The notes under the pieces are model-generated. The model was not told the origin of the DNA. It saw only the letters and a program-made list of their open reading frames with translations, and made no database searches. From contig JAZRMQ010000068.1 in NCBI GenBank assembly GCA_045647745.1, forward strand, positions 1 to 38,866: a stretch of DNA of 38,866 nucleotides, in the 5' to 3' direction. Every line of letters begins with the position of its first letter. The stretch's first letter is position 1. Source of the DNA: HGM04593 sp045647745 (GTDB lineage: Bacteria; Bacteroidota; Bacteroidia; Bacteroidales; Bacteroidaceae). The translations under genes were made by a program, and so were the position numbers. This document shows positions 8,327 through 16,830 of the stretch, one piece after another.

Positions 8327-9715
8327 TTACATCAAGCTGTTTGCAAGTGCAAGAATCTCCTCTCCGATAGCATCAGCAGCCTCCTGTGTAGGACCTTCTG
8401 AATAGATGCGGATAATTGGTTCGGTGTTGCTCTTGCGCAAGTGCACCCAAGTCTCGGGGAAATCGAGTTTCACACCATCAACAGTGTTAATCTCGGCCTT
8501 GCCGGCGTATGTAGCCTTAATCTTCTCAAGGATAGCATCAACGTCGCAACCGGGCTTTAAATCGATACGGTTCTTACCCATAAAGTATGCAGGATAAGTA
8601 GCGCGCAATTCGCTCACAGTTTTTTTCTCGTGAGCAAGGTGGCTCAAGAACAAGCAAATACCAACCAAAGCATCGCGACCGGCGTGACAAGCAGGATAGA
8701 TTACACCGCCATTACCCTCGCCACCAATGATAGCGTTTGTCTCGCGCATCTTTGTCACAACGTTCACCTCACCAACAGCCGATGCTGTATAAGTGCAACC
8801 GTGAGCATTTGTAACGTCGCGAAGAGCACGTGTTGAGCTGAGGTTAGAGACTGTGTTACCCGGTGTGTGCTTCAACACATAATCGGCAACAGTCACAAGA
8901 GTATACTCCTCGCCATACATCTCACCATTCTCGCAGATAATAGCCAAACGGTCAACGTCCGGGTCAACAACAAAAGCAACGTCGTTGCCACCCTTTGCCA
9001 TCAAGCCCATAATATCACCAAGGTTCTTTGCCAAAGGCTCGGGATTGTGTTGGAAGTCACCTGTCGGCTCGCAATAGAGTTTATCAACCTTTGTAACACC
9101 CAATTTCTCGAAAAGCTTTGGAAGAATTACACCACCCACCGAGTTCACGCAGTCAATAGCAACCTTAAATCCGGCAGCCTTGATAGCCTCAACGTCAACG
9201 AGCGGCAAAGCCAAAACAGCGTCAATATGTTTGTCGTCATAAGACTCATCGAGACGATATTTGCCAAGAGTCTCAACGTCGGCATAGTCAAACTCCTCGG
9301 CAGCAGCAATGCGAAGCACCTCTTGTCCCTCGGCAGCATTCAAGAACTCACCCTTCTCGTTGAGCAACTTCAATGCATTCCATTGACGAGGGTTGTGGCT
9401 CGCAGTAAGAATGATACCTCCACAAGCATCTTCCATTGTAACAGCCACCTCAGTAGTTGGAGTAGAAGCCAAGCCAATGTCAACAACGTCAAATCCCATA
9501 CCCATAAGAGTACCACAAACAATTTTGTTAACCATCTCGCCCGAGAGACGAGCATCGCGGCCCACAACAATTTTGTTGCTAGTCTTTGTAGTTGTCTTAC
9601 GTATCAGCGCAGCATACGCCGATGTCAACTTCACAACATCAAGAGGAGTTAAACCTTCATCGGCTCTACCACCGATGGTACCTCTGATACCCGAAATAGA
9701 TTTAATTAGTGTCAT
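8327..9715 (-). CDS. glmM: Phosphoglucosamine mutase (alpha-D-phosphohexomutase family)
   Basis: Cytoplasmic phosphohexomutase of 462 residues, most likely converting glucosamine-6-phosphate to glucosamine-1-phosphate for UDP-GlcNAc, the precursor of peptidoglycan and LPS. Catalytic motifs are in order: TASHNP with the phosphoserine S106, the Mg-binding DPDVDRL (251-257), the sugar-specificity loop GEGNGG (332-337), and the phosphate-binding RKSNTEPIIRIY near 433. The N-terminus IKSISGIRGTIGG is also typical. The GEGNGG loop leaves some doubt between glucosamine and other hexose phosphates, but the Bacteroidales neighbour, a DUF4827 lipoprotein 17 bases upstream in the same operon, is the usual context of the gene annotated glmM in this order. 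Confidence 0.88.
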   Translation of the reverse strand: MTLIKSISGIRGTIGGRADEGLTPLDVVKLTSAYAALIRKTTTKTSNKIVVGRDARLSGEMVNKIVCGTLMGMGFDVVDIGLASTPTTEVAVTMEDACGGIILTASHNPRQWNALKLLNEKGEFLNAAEGQEVLRIAAAEEFDYADVETLGKYRLDESYDDKHIDAVLALPLVDVEAIKAAGFKVAIDCVNSVGGVILPKLFEKLGVTKVDKLYCEPTGDFQHNPEPLAKNLGDIMGLMAKGGNDVAFVVDPDVDRLAIICENGEMYGEEYTLVTVADYVLKHTPGNTVSNLSSTRALRDVTNAHGCTYTASAVGEVNVVTKMRETNAIIGGEGNGGVIYPACHAGRDALVGICLFLSHLAHEKKTVSELRATYPAYFMGKNRIDLKPGCDVDAILEKIKATYAGKAEINTVDGVKLDFPETWVHLRKSNTEPIIRIYSEGPTQEAADAIGEEILALANSLM

Positions 9716-9732
9716 TTATAGTTATTTAAAAG

Positions 9733-10371
9733 TTATTCTACCACCGTAACTCTGGGTTGAAATGATATTTGATAAAGGCAAGGATAAACATAAGTTGCCG
9801 CCGTTGATGTACCCTTTGTATGCGGAACAATTATGTTGACCTTTGCCAGATTTCCCTGTTTGCGTGTAAAGGTCAAGAACCTTAGCGGAACAAGCCAACC
9901 GGTAGGCACCGAGCTACCATACACAGACGTCATAATGCCCGAAGTAAATGATGCTTGATAAGAACCGCTATTGTTGGTAACGCTCATCTTATCAGGCTCG
10001 GCAGCATATATATTCGAGCTTATCGTGTCATCATCCTGAATGTTATACTCATAATAACGGATAAGCAAATCGATTCTGCTATCCTCTTTGATTGAATACG
10101 CAGTCGAATCGGTCTTTATGGGATTATTTACAATCTGCATATAGACATCATCCACCAAAACAAACTCTTTATTATCCACATTGGTAGTTGAATCGTTGGC
10201 AATAAATTTCTCGTATGAAATAACATTTATACCCTTTTCCTGTATATAAGCGCTGACTGCTTTGCGCTCTTTCTCTTTCATCTCGGAATAAGTCACAGTG
10301 TCATCGCACGATGCAAAGAACACCGCAAGAATAAAAAGAATAAATAAACCGCTAAATTTCTCTTTCAACAT
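9733..10371 (-). CDS. DUF4827-like lipoprotein
   Basis: Predicted lipoprotein of 212 residues. The start is ATG 10371 (MLKEKFSG); a longer frame to 10383 would need a TTG start. A hydrophobic stretch (residues 8-20) ends in a lipobox-like FFASC with C22 followed by DD, which suggests lipidation and export. The C-terminal half (GWLVPLRFLTFTRKQGNLAKVNIIVPH) loosely recalls FKBP-type folds, as in other Bacteroidota lipoproteins; this is inference, and no peptidyl-prolyl isomerase activity is claimed. I place it in DUF4827 from memory of the family and of its position just upstream of glmM. It is probably the first gene of a two-gene operon with glmM. Confidence 0.8.
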   Translation of the reverse strand: MLKEKFSGLFILFILAVFFASCDDTVTYSEMKEKERKAVSAYIQEKGINVISYEKFIANDSTTNVDNKEFVLVDDVYMQIVNNPIKTDSTAYSIKEDSRIDLLIRYYEYNIQDDDTISSNIYAAEPDKMSVTNNSGSYQASFTSGIMTSVYGSSVPTGWLVPLRFLTFTRKQGNLAKVNIIVPHTKGTSTAATYVYPCLYQISFQPRVTVVE

Positions 10372-10425
10372 ACTAATATTCAAAACTCTTCAATATTATC
10401 GGACTTTCAAAAATACAACTTTTTG

Positions 10426-10433
10426 CGAAGATA
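10426..10433 (-). promoter_or_regulatory. -7 box of the DUF4827-glmM operon
   Basis: TATCTTCG on the minus strand (10433-10426) fits TAnnTTTG with one mismatch and lies about 55 bases before the lipoprotein start. The upstream region is T-rich but has no well-spaced TTTG. Confidence 0.45.
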
Positions 10434-10501
10434 CAAAAACAATAGCAAAAAAAGCAGAGCTAAAGCGTCAAATAATTACAAAATAACACTTTTTTACCAT
10501 A

Positions 10502-10543
10502 TTAGTCACCGGCGGAGCCTTGTGGCACTCCATCGGTGACTAA
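10502..10543 (-). terminator. Hairpin after nrnA, probable terminator
   Basis: Stem TTAGTCACCG / CGGTGACTAA extended inside by GGAGCC / GGC-A-CTCC around the loop TTGT. It lies 30 bases beyond the nrnA stop codon. The U-run expected of an intrinsic terminator is weak, so attenuation, mRNA 3' protection or a Rho-linked role remains possible. Confidence 0.5.
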
Positions 10544-10573
10544 CAACAAACTTTGAATATATCAATCATTATT

Positions 10574-11605
10574 TTATTCAGTCAACTCGGCCTTATATTT
10601 TTGCAACGCCAGTTTAAAACGCTCAACCGCCATCTCCATTGTGCCATAGAGTTCCCCGCCCGAAGCATTTTTGTGTCCGCCGCCATTAAAAAACTCTGCT
10701 GCCACAGCATTGCAGGGAAAGTCGTCTACGCTGCGCAGCGACACATTAATCTTGCCGGGCTGCTCCTCGCGCAAAAAGCAAGAGAATCGCAAGCCCTTAA
10801 TCTGCAAAGGCTGGTTGACAAGCCCCTCGGTATCACCCTTTGAAGCATAAAAACGCATTAACTCGCTATGCGAAAGAGTTATCAACGCTGCATTATATTT
10901 GTTATAGACTTTCAATTTATCATACATTGCAAACCCCCAAAGGCGCATCTTTGTAACAGAAAAATTATAGAACACCTTGCGATATATCCAATCTTTGTCA
11001 ATCCCCGTCTTTAAAAGTTGGGCAATAATCAAATAAACGTCCTCTCGTGTCGAAGCATAAGCGAATGAGCCCGTGTCGGTCATCATTCCCGTGTATATAC
11101 ATTGTGCAAAATCATAGTCCAAAGCCGTCGAAGGTCCCAAGGCAGCAACTACCCTGTATACAAGTTCGCAGGTCGAACAAGCCTCGGGGTGCGAGATTAA
11201 TATATCAAACTCCTGAGAGGGCTGCAAATGATGGTCTATGAGCACCTTTGTTGCCGAAGAAGCTAACGCAGCCGGAGCAATATCCCCCGTGCGAGAGAAA
11301 AGATTAAAATCGAGACAGAAAAAGACATCGGCCGCAGCAATGGCTGCATCGCAACGTTCCTTGTCACTCTCGTAAAAAAGAATTTCATCGGCCCCCGGCA
11401 TCCACGACAAGAATGTGGGAAAAACATTCGGCAACACCACCACAGCCTCTTTCCCCACACTGCGCAGGTAGTGGCACATTGCCAATGACGAACCAACAGC
11501 ATCGCCATCGGGGTTCTTGTGGGCAAATACCACAAAATTACTACCGCTTTCAACAACCCGCCTTACAGCATCTATATTCTGTTGTGATATTAAATTTTCA
11601 AGCAT
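10574..11605 (-). CDS. nrnA: DHH-family phosphoesterase, NrnA-like (nano-RNase / pAp phosphatase)
   Basis: Cytoplasmic DHH/DHHA1 phosphoesterase of 343 residues. Proteins of this group degrade very short RNAs and dephosphorylate 3'-phosphoadenosine 5'-phosphate. Metal-binding motifs are complete: NPDGDAVGSS (31-40), the D99 region in CLDFN, DHH (124-126) and D177 in MTDTGSFAY. The C-terminal DHHA1 domain ends in the substrate-binding GGGHKNASGG (308-317). It follows comEC by 67 bases on the same strand and is probably the third gene of rpe-comEC-nrnA. The pairing of comEC with a DHH phosphoesterase gene is, as I recall, common in Bacteroidales. Confidence 0.88.
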   Translation of the reverse strand: MLENLISQQNIDAVRRVVESGSNFVVFAHKNPDGDAVGSSLAMCHYLRSVGKEAVVVLPNVFPTFLSWMPGADEILFYESDKERCDAAIAAADVFFCLDFNLFSRTGDIAPAALASSATKVLIDHHLQPSQEFDILISHPEACSTCELVYRVVAALGPSTALDYDFAQCIYTGMMTDTGSFAYASTREDVYLIIAQLLKTGIDKDWIYRKVFYNFSVTKMRLWGFAMYDKLKVYNKYNAALITLSHSELMRFYASKGDTEGLVNQPLQIKGLRFSCFLREEQPGKINVSLRSVDDFPCNAVAAEFFNGGGHKNASGGELYGTMEMAVERFKLALQKYKAELTE

Positions 11606-11672
11606 ATGTTATATCGTTAAAAATCAATACGAAGATATTATATCCCAAGCAAAAAACACACTTTTTAGATAA

Positions 11673-13787
11673 TTATTTTTCGCGCAGAGGTATTATTTCA
11701 AAATTATCACCGCGTGGCACAATCTTTACAGCCCCACTCCTTGATATATCAACCACCTCAACGCCCAATGCCACACATTCGCGCAAAATCCTCTCACGGC
11801 TACGCTTATAGAGCGAGGCATCGAGTAGAATACACCCTGCAGGATAGACCTCAACAAGTTCTTTTATAGGCCCAAGAAAGCCACGAGAAAGGAGAAGAAC
11901 ATCAACCGGCTCTGATATTATATTCTCGCGCCACAAATCATCGGCAAGTAACTTTATCTTTAATCCACCATACCGTATAATGCTGTTCTTGCAAACAAAA
12001 ACATCACAATAATAATCGCCGTCAACCCACACCGGAGCAGGAAGCCCCTCACGCTTTATATATGGCGACGAAGAGTACTCATATTCAGCATCCAACTGCG
12101 GCACGGTAGAGAGCAACCAATTATCACCACCCGTGCCAGTAATATGCAAAAGTGGATTTTTATTATTATTGTACACAATCACCCCATCAGGACTCTTTTC
12201 ACCGGCACCGGCAAGCACATTCACTACACAAAGCACCAATGCGCAACCCAAGGCAAGCAGAGCCGGCCACCACCTACGATTTACGGCAGCATAGGCCAAA
12301 ATCACAATAATCAATGCCGCAGACAGCGCACCAAGCACCCCGATAGGTGGCAGAGCCAACGAAGCACCCGGCAACGAGGATATGAAAGATATTATATCAT
12401 TCATCGCGCCTGTTATAAACTGCAAAGCAGAGGCAAGCAACAATTTCAGCGGAGTAAAAAAGGAGGTTGCAAAAAGCAACAAGGCCACAGATATTATGAC
12501 AAAAGCCAACGGCACAACAAAAATATTCGTCAGCAACGAATAGAGCGGTAAAAAGCCAAAATAATACCACACGAAAGGCAATGTTCCCAACTGCGCTGCA
12601 AACGACAAAATGAGCAAATCAACCACATAGCGATAACACACGCCGTGCTTATCAACCTTGAAAAATTGCTGTAAATGAGGAGTAAGCAACAATATCGCAA
12701 GCACAGCCGAAAAAGAGAGTTGAAAGCTCACATCAAAAAGCGAGTGAGGCGAGAAAAGAAGCATAACCACAGCTGCAAAAGCAAGCGAACTTACCGAAGA
12801 TGCATCCTGTCGCAAACAGCGCCCCACCGACATCAACGTAAACAGCACCGCCGAGCGCACAATCGACGCCGACAATCCCGCAATATAGGCAAAAGCCCAA
12901 AGTACAGCAACGACAACAGCCTCACGCAACACAATAAACAAGCGGTTACGCCCCCTATAAGGTAATAAAACCGACAATATCAGATAAAAAATGCCAAGAT
13001 GCAGACCAGACAAAGCCAATATATGACTAGCGCCGGCTGCAGCATAGTTCTCTTTCAGTTCGCGCGAAAAATCACGTTTTTCACCAACCGTCAATGCCGA
13101 AACAAGCGACAACTCATCGCCTTCAAAGCCCAATGCCCTATACTCATCGACAACCTTTTCGCGCACCGCCAAAGCACGCATCTCGAGATTTTTCTCGCCA
13201 GCACAGAGAACCTCCCAACTATCATCCCACAAATAGGCCGAGGCCGTTATTCCTTTTATATAGTAGTAGTTACAAACGTCAAATTCGGCAGGATTACCGG
13301 CATTTACCGGTGGACGAAGTTCCGACTCAAAGCGCAATATATCGCCAACCTCAAGCGTATCGGCACCAACAGAACGGGGTAAATAGAGAAAAACTTTTCC
13401 CTGCTTGCGAGCAGAAACAGCAAGAGAAGTATCAGCATCCAGCACATTGGCAAGAACCTTTGTCGACGTTCCTTTATTCTGAGGGACCTCAAGCAGTTGC
13501 GCCTCGTACATACGCTTTCCACTCTCCCATTGAGGAGCCTTGGCAAGGCTCTGCCTATGCTCAACAAACACACCCGTTGAAAACATAAAGGCAAGCACTC
13601 CAGCACCAAAGAGCCATTTAGGAGCTTTTGACGACAAGCCACACAGCAACACAAATAGAGAGGCTGCCACCAACGACAACGACTCGACTGCCCCCAATTT
13701 ACAATACCAAGCAACAGCAATACCAACCATCATTGGTATTGACAATTTCAGCAAGGGATTTCCACTGAGCAGTCTGTTTCCAGTCAC
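11673..13787 (-). CDS. comEC: ComEC/Rec2-family membrane protein without a metallo-beta-lactamase motif
   Basis: Polytopic membrane protein of 704 residues. It begins at a GTG (13787-13785); no ATG or other good start lies between the upstream in-frame stop and this codon. Residues about 1-60 hold two or three helices, 60-200 a soluble DUF4131-like region, and about 215-500 the Competence domain, with the signature GASHILALSGLHLGIFYL. In transforming bacteria ComEC forms the channel that takes single-stranded DNA across the inner membrane. The C-terminal 180 residues align in position with the family's metallo-beta-lactamase domain but show no HxHxDH motif. Whether this organism is competent cannot be judged. 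It starts 18 bases after rpe. Confidence 0.88.
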   Translation of the reverse strand: MTGNRLLSGNPLLKLSIPMMVGIAVAWYCKLGAVESLSLVAASLFVLLCGLSSKAPKWLFGAGVLAFMFSTGVFVEHRQSLAKAPQWESGKRMYEAQLLEVPQNKGTSTKVLANVLDADTSLAVSARKQGKVFLYLPRSVGADTLEVGDILRFESELRPPVNAGNPAEFDVCNYYYIKGITASAYLWDDSWEVLCAGEKNLEMRALAVREKVVDEYRALGFEGDELSLVSALTVGEKRDFSRELKENYAAAGASHILALSGLHLGIFYLILSVLLPYRGRNRLFIVLREAVVVAVLWAFAYIAGLSASIVRSAVLFTLMSVGRCLRQDASSVSSLAFAAVVMLLFSPHSLFDVSFQLSFSAVLAILLLTPHLQQFFKVDKHGVCYRYVVDLLILSFAAQLGTLPFVWYYFGFLPLYSLLTNIFVVPLAFVIISVALLLFATSFFTPLKLLLASALQFITGAMNDIISFISSLPGASLALPPIGVLGALSAALIIVILAYAAVNRRWWPALLALGCALVLCVVNVLAGAGEKSPDGVIVYNNNKNPLLHITGTGGDNWLLSTVPQLDAEYEYSSSPYIKREGLPAPVWVDGDYYCDVFVCKNSIIRYGGLKIKLLADDLWRENIISEPVDVLLLSRGFLGPIKELVEVYPAGCILLDASLYKRSRERILRECVALGVEVVDISRSGAVKIVPRGDNFEIIPLREK

Positions 13788-13805
13788 CGTTTTTTGAGTA
13801 TTTTA

Positions 13806-14456
13806 TTATAGAGCGCGCAATGCCGAGATTACCGCGTGAGGATCTTCAGCCTTGAATACAGCATTGCCGGCCACAAGAGCATCAGAGCCTGCATCGGCAA
13901 GAACTCTACCTGTTTCAACATTCACGCCGCCATCAACCTCAATAAGAGCCTTCGAGCCGGTAGCATCAATCAACTCGCGTAACTCGCGCACCTTATTTAC
14001 AGTGTGAGGGATAAATTTCTGACCGCCAAAGCCGGGATTTACGCTCATCAAAAGAACCAAATCAAGCTCGCCGATAATATCTTTAAGCAAGCAGACCGGA
14101 GTCGAAGGATTAAGAGTTACACCGGCCATCATTCCCGCATCCTTAATCTGTGTTACGGCACGATGCAGATGAGTACAAGCCTCATAGTGAATATTCATAA
14201 TCTTTGCACCAAGCTCTTTTACCGCCGGCAGATAATTCATTGGTTCAACAACCATCAAATGCACATCGAGAGGTTTTTCACACAACTCGGCTACATATTT
14301 GAGAACAGGAGGGCCAAATGAAAGATTAGGAACGAACACTCCGTCCATAATATCAATGTGCAACCAATCCGATGCACTACTATTTATCATTTTCAAATCC
14401 TCTTGTAGGTTGCCGAAATTCGCCGACAACAGCGATGGTGAAACTATCTGTGCCAT
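13806..14456 (-). CDS. rpe: Ribulose-phosphate 3-epimerase
   Basis: TIM-barrel enzyme of 216 residues interconverting D-ribulose 5-phosphate and D-xylulose 5-phosphate in the pentose phosphate pathway. Motifs: VSPSLLSANFGNL at the start, the metal- and catalysis-linked HIDIMDGVFVPNLSFGP, H67-like HLMV, MSVNPGFGGQKF, and EVDGGVN. I chose the ATG at 14456 (MAQIVSP) because the family starts just before this strand; an ATG two codons upstream (14462) is possible. It heads the rpe-comEC-nrnA operon and has a recognisable promoter. Confidence 0.95.
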   Translation of the reverse strand: MAQIVSPSLLSANFGNLQEDLKMINSSASDWLHIDIMDGVFVPNLSFGPPVLKYVAELCEKPLDVHLMVVEPMNYLPAVKELGAKIMNIHYEACTHLHRAVTQIKDAGMMAGVTLNPSTPVCLLKDIIGELDLVLLMSVNPGFGGQKFIPHTVNKVRELRELIDATGSKALIEVDGGVNVETGRVLADAGSDALVAGNAVFKAEDPHAVISALRAL

Positions 14457-14501
14457 AAACATTTAATAATAGGACAACAACACGCAGTCCGTTACATAGT
14501 G

Positions 14502-14534
14502 CGAAGATAGCACAAAGAGGGTTCAAATGCAAAA
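14502..14534 (-). promoter_or_regulatory. Promoter of rpe-comEC-nrnA
   Basis: On the minus strand TTTTG (14534-14530), a 20-base spacer, then TATCTTCG (14509-14502), close to the Bacteroidota consensus with one mismatch at -7. Predicted leader about 40 bases. Confidence 0.6.
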
Positions 14535-14641
14535 CAATAAAGACAAAAAATAATATCCCCCGCACCCTTGATAAAAAAAACGCAGGACAGCCTTTTAGCA
14601 CACAAGGCGTGACACGTGTTGATTTTGTGCCGATTTTTTAT

Positions 14642-14649
14642 TTACTTTG
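14642..14649 (+). promoter_or_regulatory. Weak -7 box before the sialidase gene
   Basis: TTACTTTG differs from TAnnTTTG at one position and lies 33 bases before the start codon. A TTTTG occurs at 14623-14627 but the 14-base spacing is short, so confidence is modest. Confidence 0.4.
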
Positions 14650-14682
14650 CCCAAAGAAACAAATGACACACAACTATAAAAT

Positions 14683-16761
14683 ATGAAAAAAATTCTCTTT
14701 TGTTCACTGCTCTTTTTGATGAGTATATCAACAATCAATGCGCAAGATTTTTTTTCGCACGCGTTCAAAAAAGGCACACCGGTACACATATCCAACAAAC
14801 GCGACAAAGCTTTTGCCATAAAAGCCGGTGAGCCGGGCAAGGAGGTCAAGAGTGGAATTTCGTCATACACGACCGACGAAATTTGGTATCTTGTAGGCAA
14901 CGCCAATGAATTTAAGATGTACAACTACACATTAGGCAAAAAGAGAGCACTCAAAATTGAAGGCAACGGTAGCGGTGCGGCAGCAATAATGGCAAACGAG
15001 AAAGAGGCAACTTTGCTCACAATCACTGCACAGGAGGATGGCAGCTATACAATTTCGCCAAAAGGAGCTCCGGAGCAGAGTTTCAATATGTTCGGTGGAG
15101 CAGGCAAAGATATCAAGCTCTATTCAAGCAACGACGACGGCGGTCACTGGAATCTCACAATACTTGATATGAGCCGCGCTCTTAAAATAGAATATAACAC
15201 GAACCTCGAAGGCGGGCTCGAGACCAACTACAAAATAGGAGAGATAAATATTGCCATCAACGGGCAAAAAGGAGCCATCATTGTAGACCGCAACAACATC
15301 CCCAAGAACACCATCTGTTATTTGCCCAAAGATGCCAAGATTGGCATCTCGTGCAAGAAAGCGTATCACGGCTGGAAGATGAACGTCAACGGCAGCGAAG
15401 AGATTACCGAACTGTCACTGCCCGAGCAAGGCCTACAATTGACAATAAACATAGCAGCCGACAAGGAGAATCGCTACCAATATCTCTACTATTCACCCGA
15501 CGAGAAGGGCGTTCCTTATCGTATCCCGGCAATAACAACCACTGCTAACGGCTACGTATTTGCCATTAACGACTATCGTCCTTGCGGCAACGACATTGGC
15601 TTTGGCGAGGTAGACCTTGTTATGCGCCACAGCACAAAAGCCGGCGAAGAGTGGGACGGAGTTTCGTGGAGCGAGCCAAAAAAGATTGCCGACGGCCTTG
15701 GTAAAGAGGCAAGTGAAACGTGGCTCACAGGTTTTGGTGACCCGGCAATAGTTGCCGACCGCGAGCGCAACGAAATTCTGGTGATGAGCGTATGCGGTAA
15801 CCGGCTCTGTTGGCACGGCAATTACGGTGCCGGCACCGAAGAGAACCCCGAAAACCCCAACCGCATAGCCCGTCTGAGAATAATCTATAATGAAAATACC
15901 GGAGAATGGGAGACAACAAAGCCCGAAGAGGTCACATACGACATCTACCCACTCTTCAAGGACAAAGACGGCAAGGCACACGTCGGCTCAATGTTCATCG
16001 GTGCCGGTCGCATAGCGCAAAGCAGTATGATAAAGGTCGGCGACTACTACCGCATCTATTGCGCTGTGTGGGCTGTTGAGACAGGCAGCTACCGCCACCA
16101 CAACTACGCACTCTACTCCGATGACTTTGGCAAAAGTTGGCACCTGCTGGGCGAGCTCGGCAACGATTACAACAGCAGCCCGGCCCCCTATGGCAACGAG
16201 CCCAAATGCGAGGAGCTACCCGACGGGAGCGTACTGCTGAGTAGCCGCAAAGGATACGGTCGTTATTTCAATGTATTCCACTACACGAATTTTGAAAAAG
16301 CCGAGGGTTACTGGGACGGAGCTGTAGCAACCGACCAAGTAGGCGACCTAAAATTTGGCAGCAACGACACCAATGGCGAACCTTTGCGCGTGGGCAACGT
16401 ACTATTCCAATCAGTGCCCACAGGCAACAACCGCAGTGGTGTGTCAATCTTTTACAAGCTGCTTGATGACGACCCCGTCACATACACTCCAACCGAACTT
16501 TCAAAGGGATGGAAGAAGATTCAGATAACCGACCGCGAATCGGCCTACTCATCAATGTGCATCCTGCCCGACGGCAATATAGGCCTCTACTACGAGGAGG
16601 AGCCCGGCGGTTACTCAATGGTATATACACCCGTTGAATTTGACAAAACACTTGATTGTGGAACATACCTTTTTGGCAATCTGCCATTCCGTTGCAACAC
16701 TTGCAAGAAGGGTCTTAAGCCCGTAGAACTGGTGACCGTTGAAGGAGAAATAGAGAATTAA
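14683..16761 (+). CDS. Secreted exo-sialidase (GH33) with an N-terminal trefoil-like region
   Basis: Neuraminidase of 692 residues that should release terminal sialic acid from host glycans. A signal peptide spans residues 1-20 (cleaved near INA-QD). Residues about 28-160 form a trefoil-like region with repeated WYLV and short strand motifs; 165-260 are a linker domain. The catalytic propeller covers about 265-680. YRIPAI carries the first triad Arg (R280), NDYRP the likely acid/base D297, SDDFGKSW (479-486) is an Asp box, EPKCEELPDGSVLLSSR gives the second triad Arg (R522), NNRSGVS the third (R584), and AYSSM with YYEEE gives the nucleophile pair Y622/E638. So it looks active. There is no SusC/SusD or sialic acid catabolic gene nearby, so it is not in a typical utilisation locus. 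No lipobox: likely periplasmic or secreted. Confidence 0.92.
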   Translation: MKKILFCSLLFLMSISTINAQDFFSHAFKKGTPVHISNKRDKAFAIKAGEPGKEVKSGISSYTTDEIWYLVGNANEFKMYNYTLGKKRALKIEGNGSGAAAIMANEKEATLLTITAQEDGSYTISPKGAPEQSFNMFGGAGKDIKLYSSNDDGGHWNLTILDMSRALKIEYNTNLEGGLETNYKIGEINIAINGQKGAIIVDRNNIPKNTICYLPKDAKIGISCKKAYHGWKMNVNGSEEITELSLPEQGLQLTINIAADKENRYQYLYYSPDEKGVPYRIPAITTTANGYVFAINDYRPCGNDIGFGEVDLVMRHSTKAGEEWDGVSWSEPKKIADGLGKEASETWLTGFGDPAIVADRERNEILVMSVCGNRLCWHGNYGAGTEENPENPNRIARLRIIYNENTGEWETTKPEEVTYDIYPLFKDKDGKAHVGSMFIGAGRIAQSSMIKVGDYYRIYCAVWAVETGSYRHHNYALYSDDFGKSWHLLGELGNDYNSSPAPYGNEPKCEELPDGSVLLSSRKGYGRYFNVFHYTNFEKAEGYWDGAVATDQVGDLKFGSNDTNGEPLRVGNVLFQSVPTGNNRSGVSIFYKLLDDDPVTYTPTELSKGWKKIQITDRESAYSSMCILPDGNIGLYYEEEPGGYSMVYTPVEFDKTLDCGTYLFGNLPFRCNTCKKGLKPVELVTVEGEIEN

Positions 16762-16785
16762 AATCTGCACCATTAAACAAAAGAG

Positions 16786-16830
16786 AAAAAGACAGGGGCT
16801 CTTCAAATTTTGAAGAGCCCCTGTCTTTTT
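16786..16830. terminator. Bidirectional terminator between the sialidase gene and phoR
   Basis: A perfect inverted repeat with A5 on the left and T5 on the right: AAAAAGACAGGGGCTCTTC is answered by its complement around a short A/T loop. Its right end overlaps the last two bases of the phoR-like stop codon (16831-16829). Confidence 0.9.

Noticed and set aside
12144..13588. Several open frames on the plus strand opposite comEC
   Set aside because: Their translations are Arg/His/Gln-rich shadows of the minus-strand gene, with no ribosome binding sites.
15810..15828. TTGGCACG-like sequence recalling a sigma-54 -24 element
   Set aside because: It lies inside the sialidase coding region and lacks the matching -12 TTGC at the right spacing.
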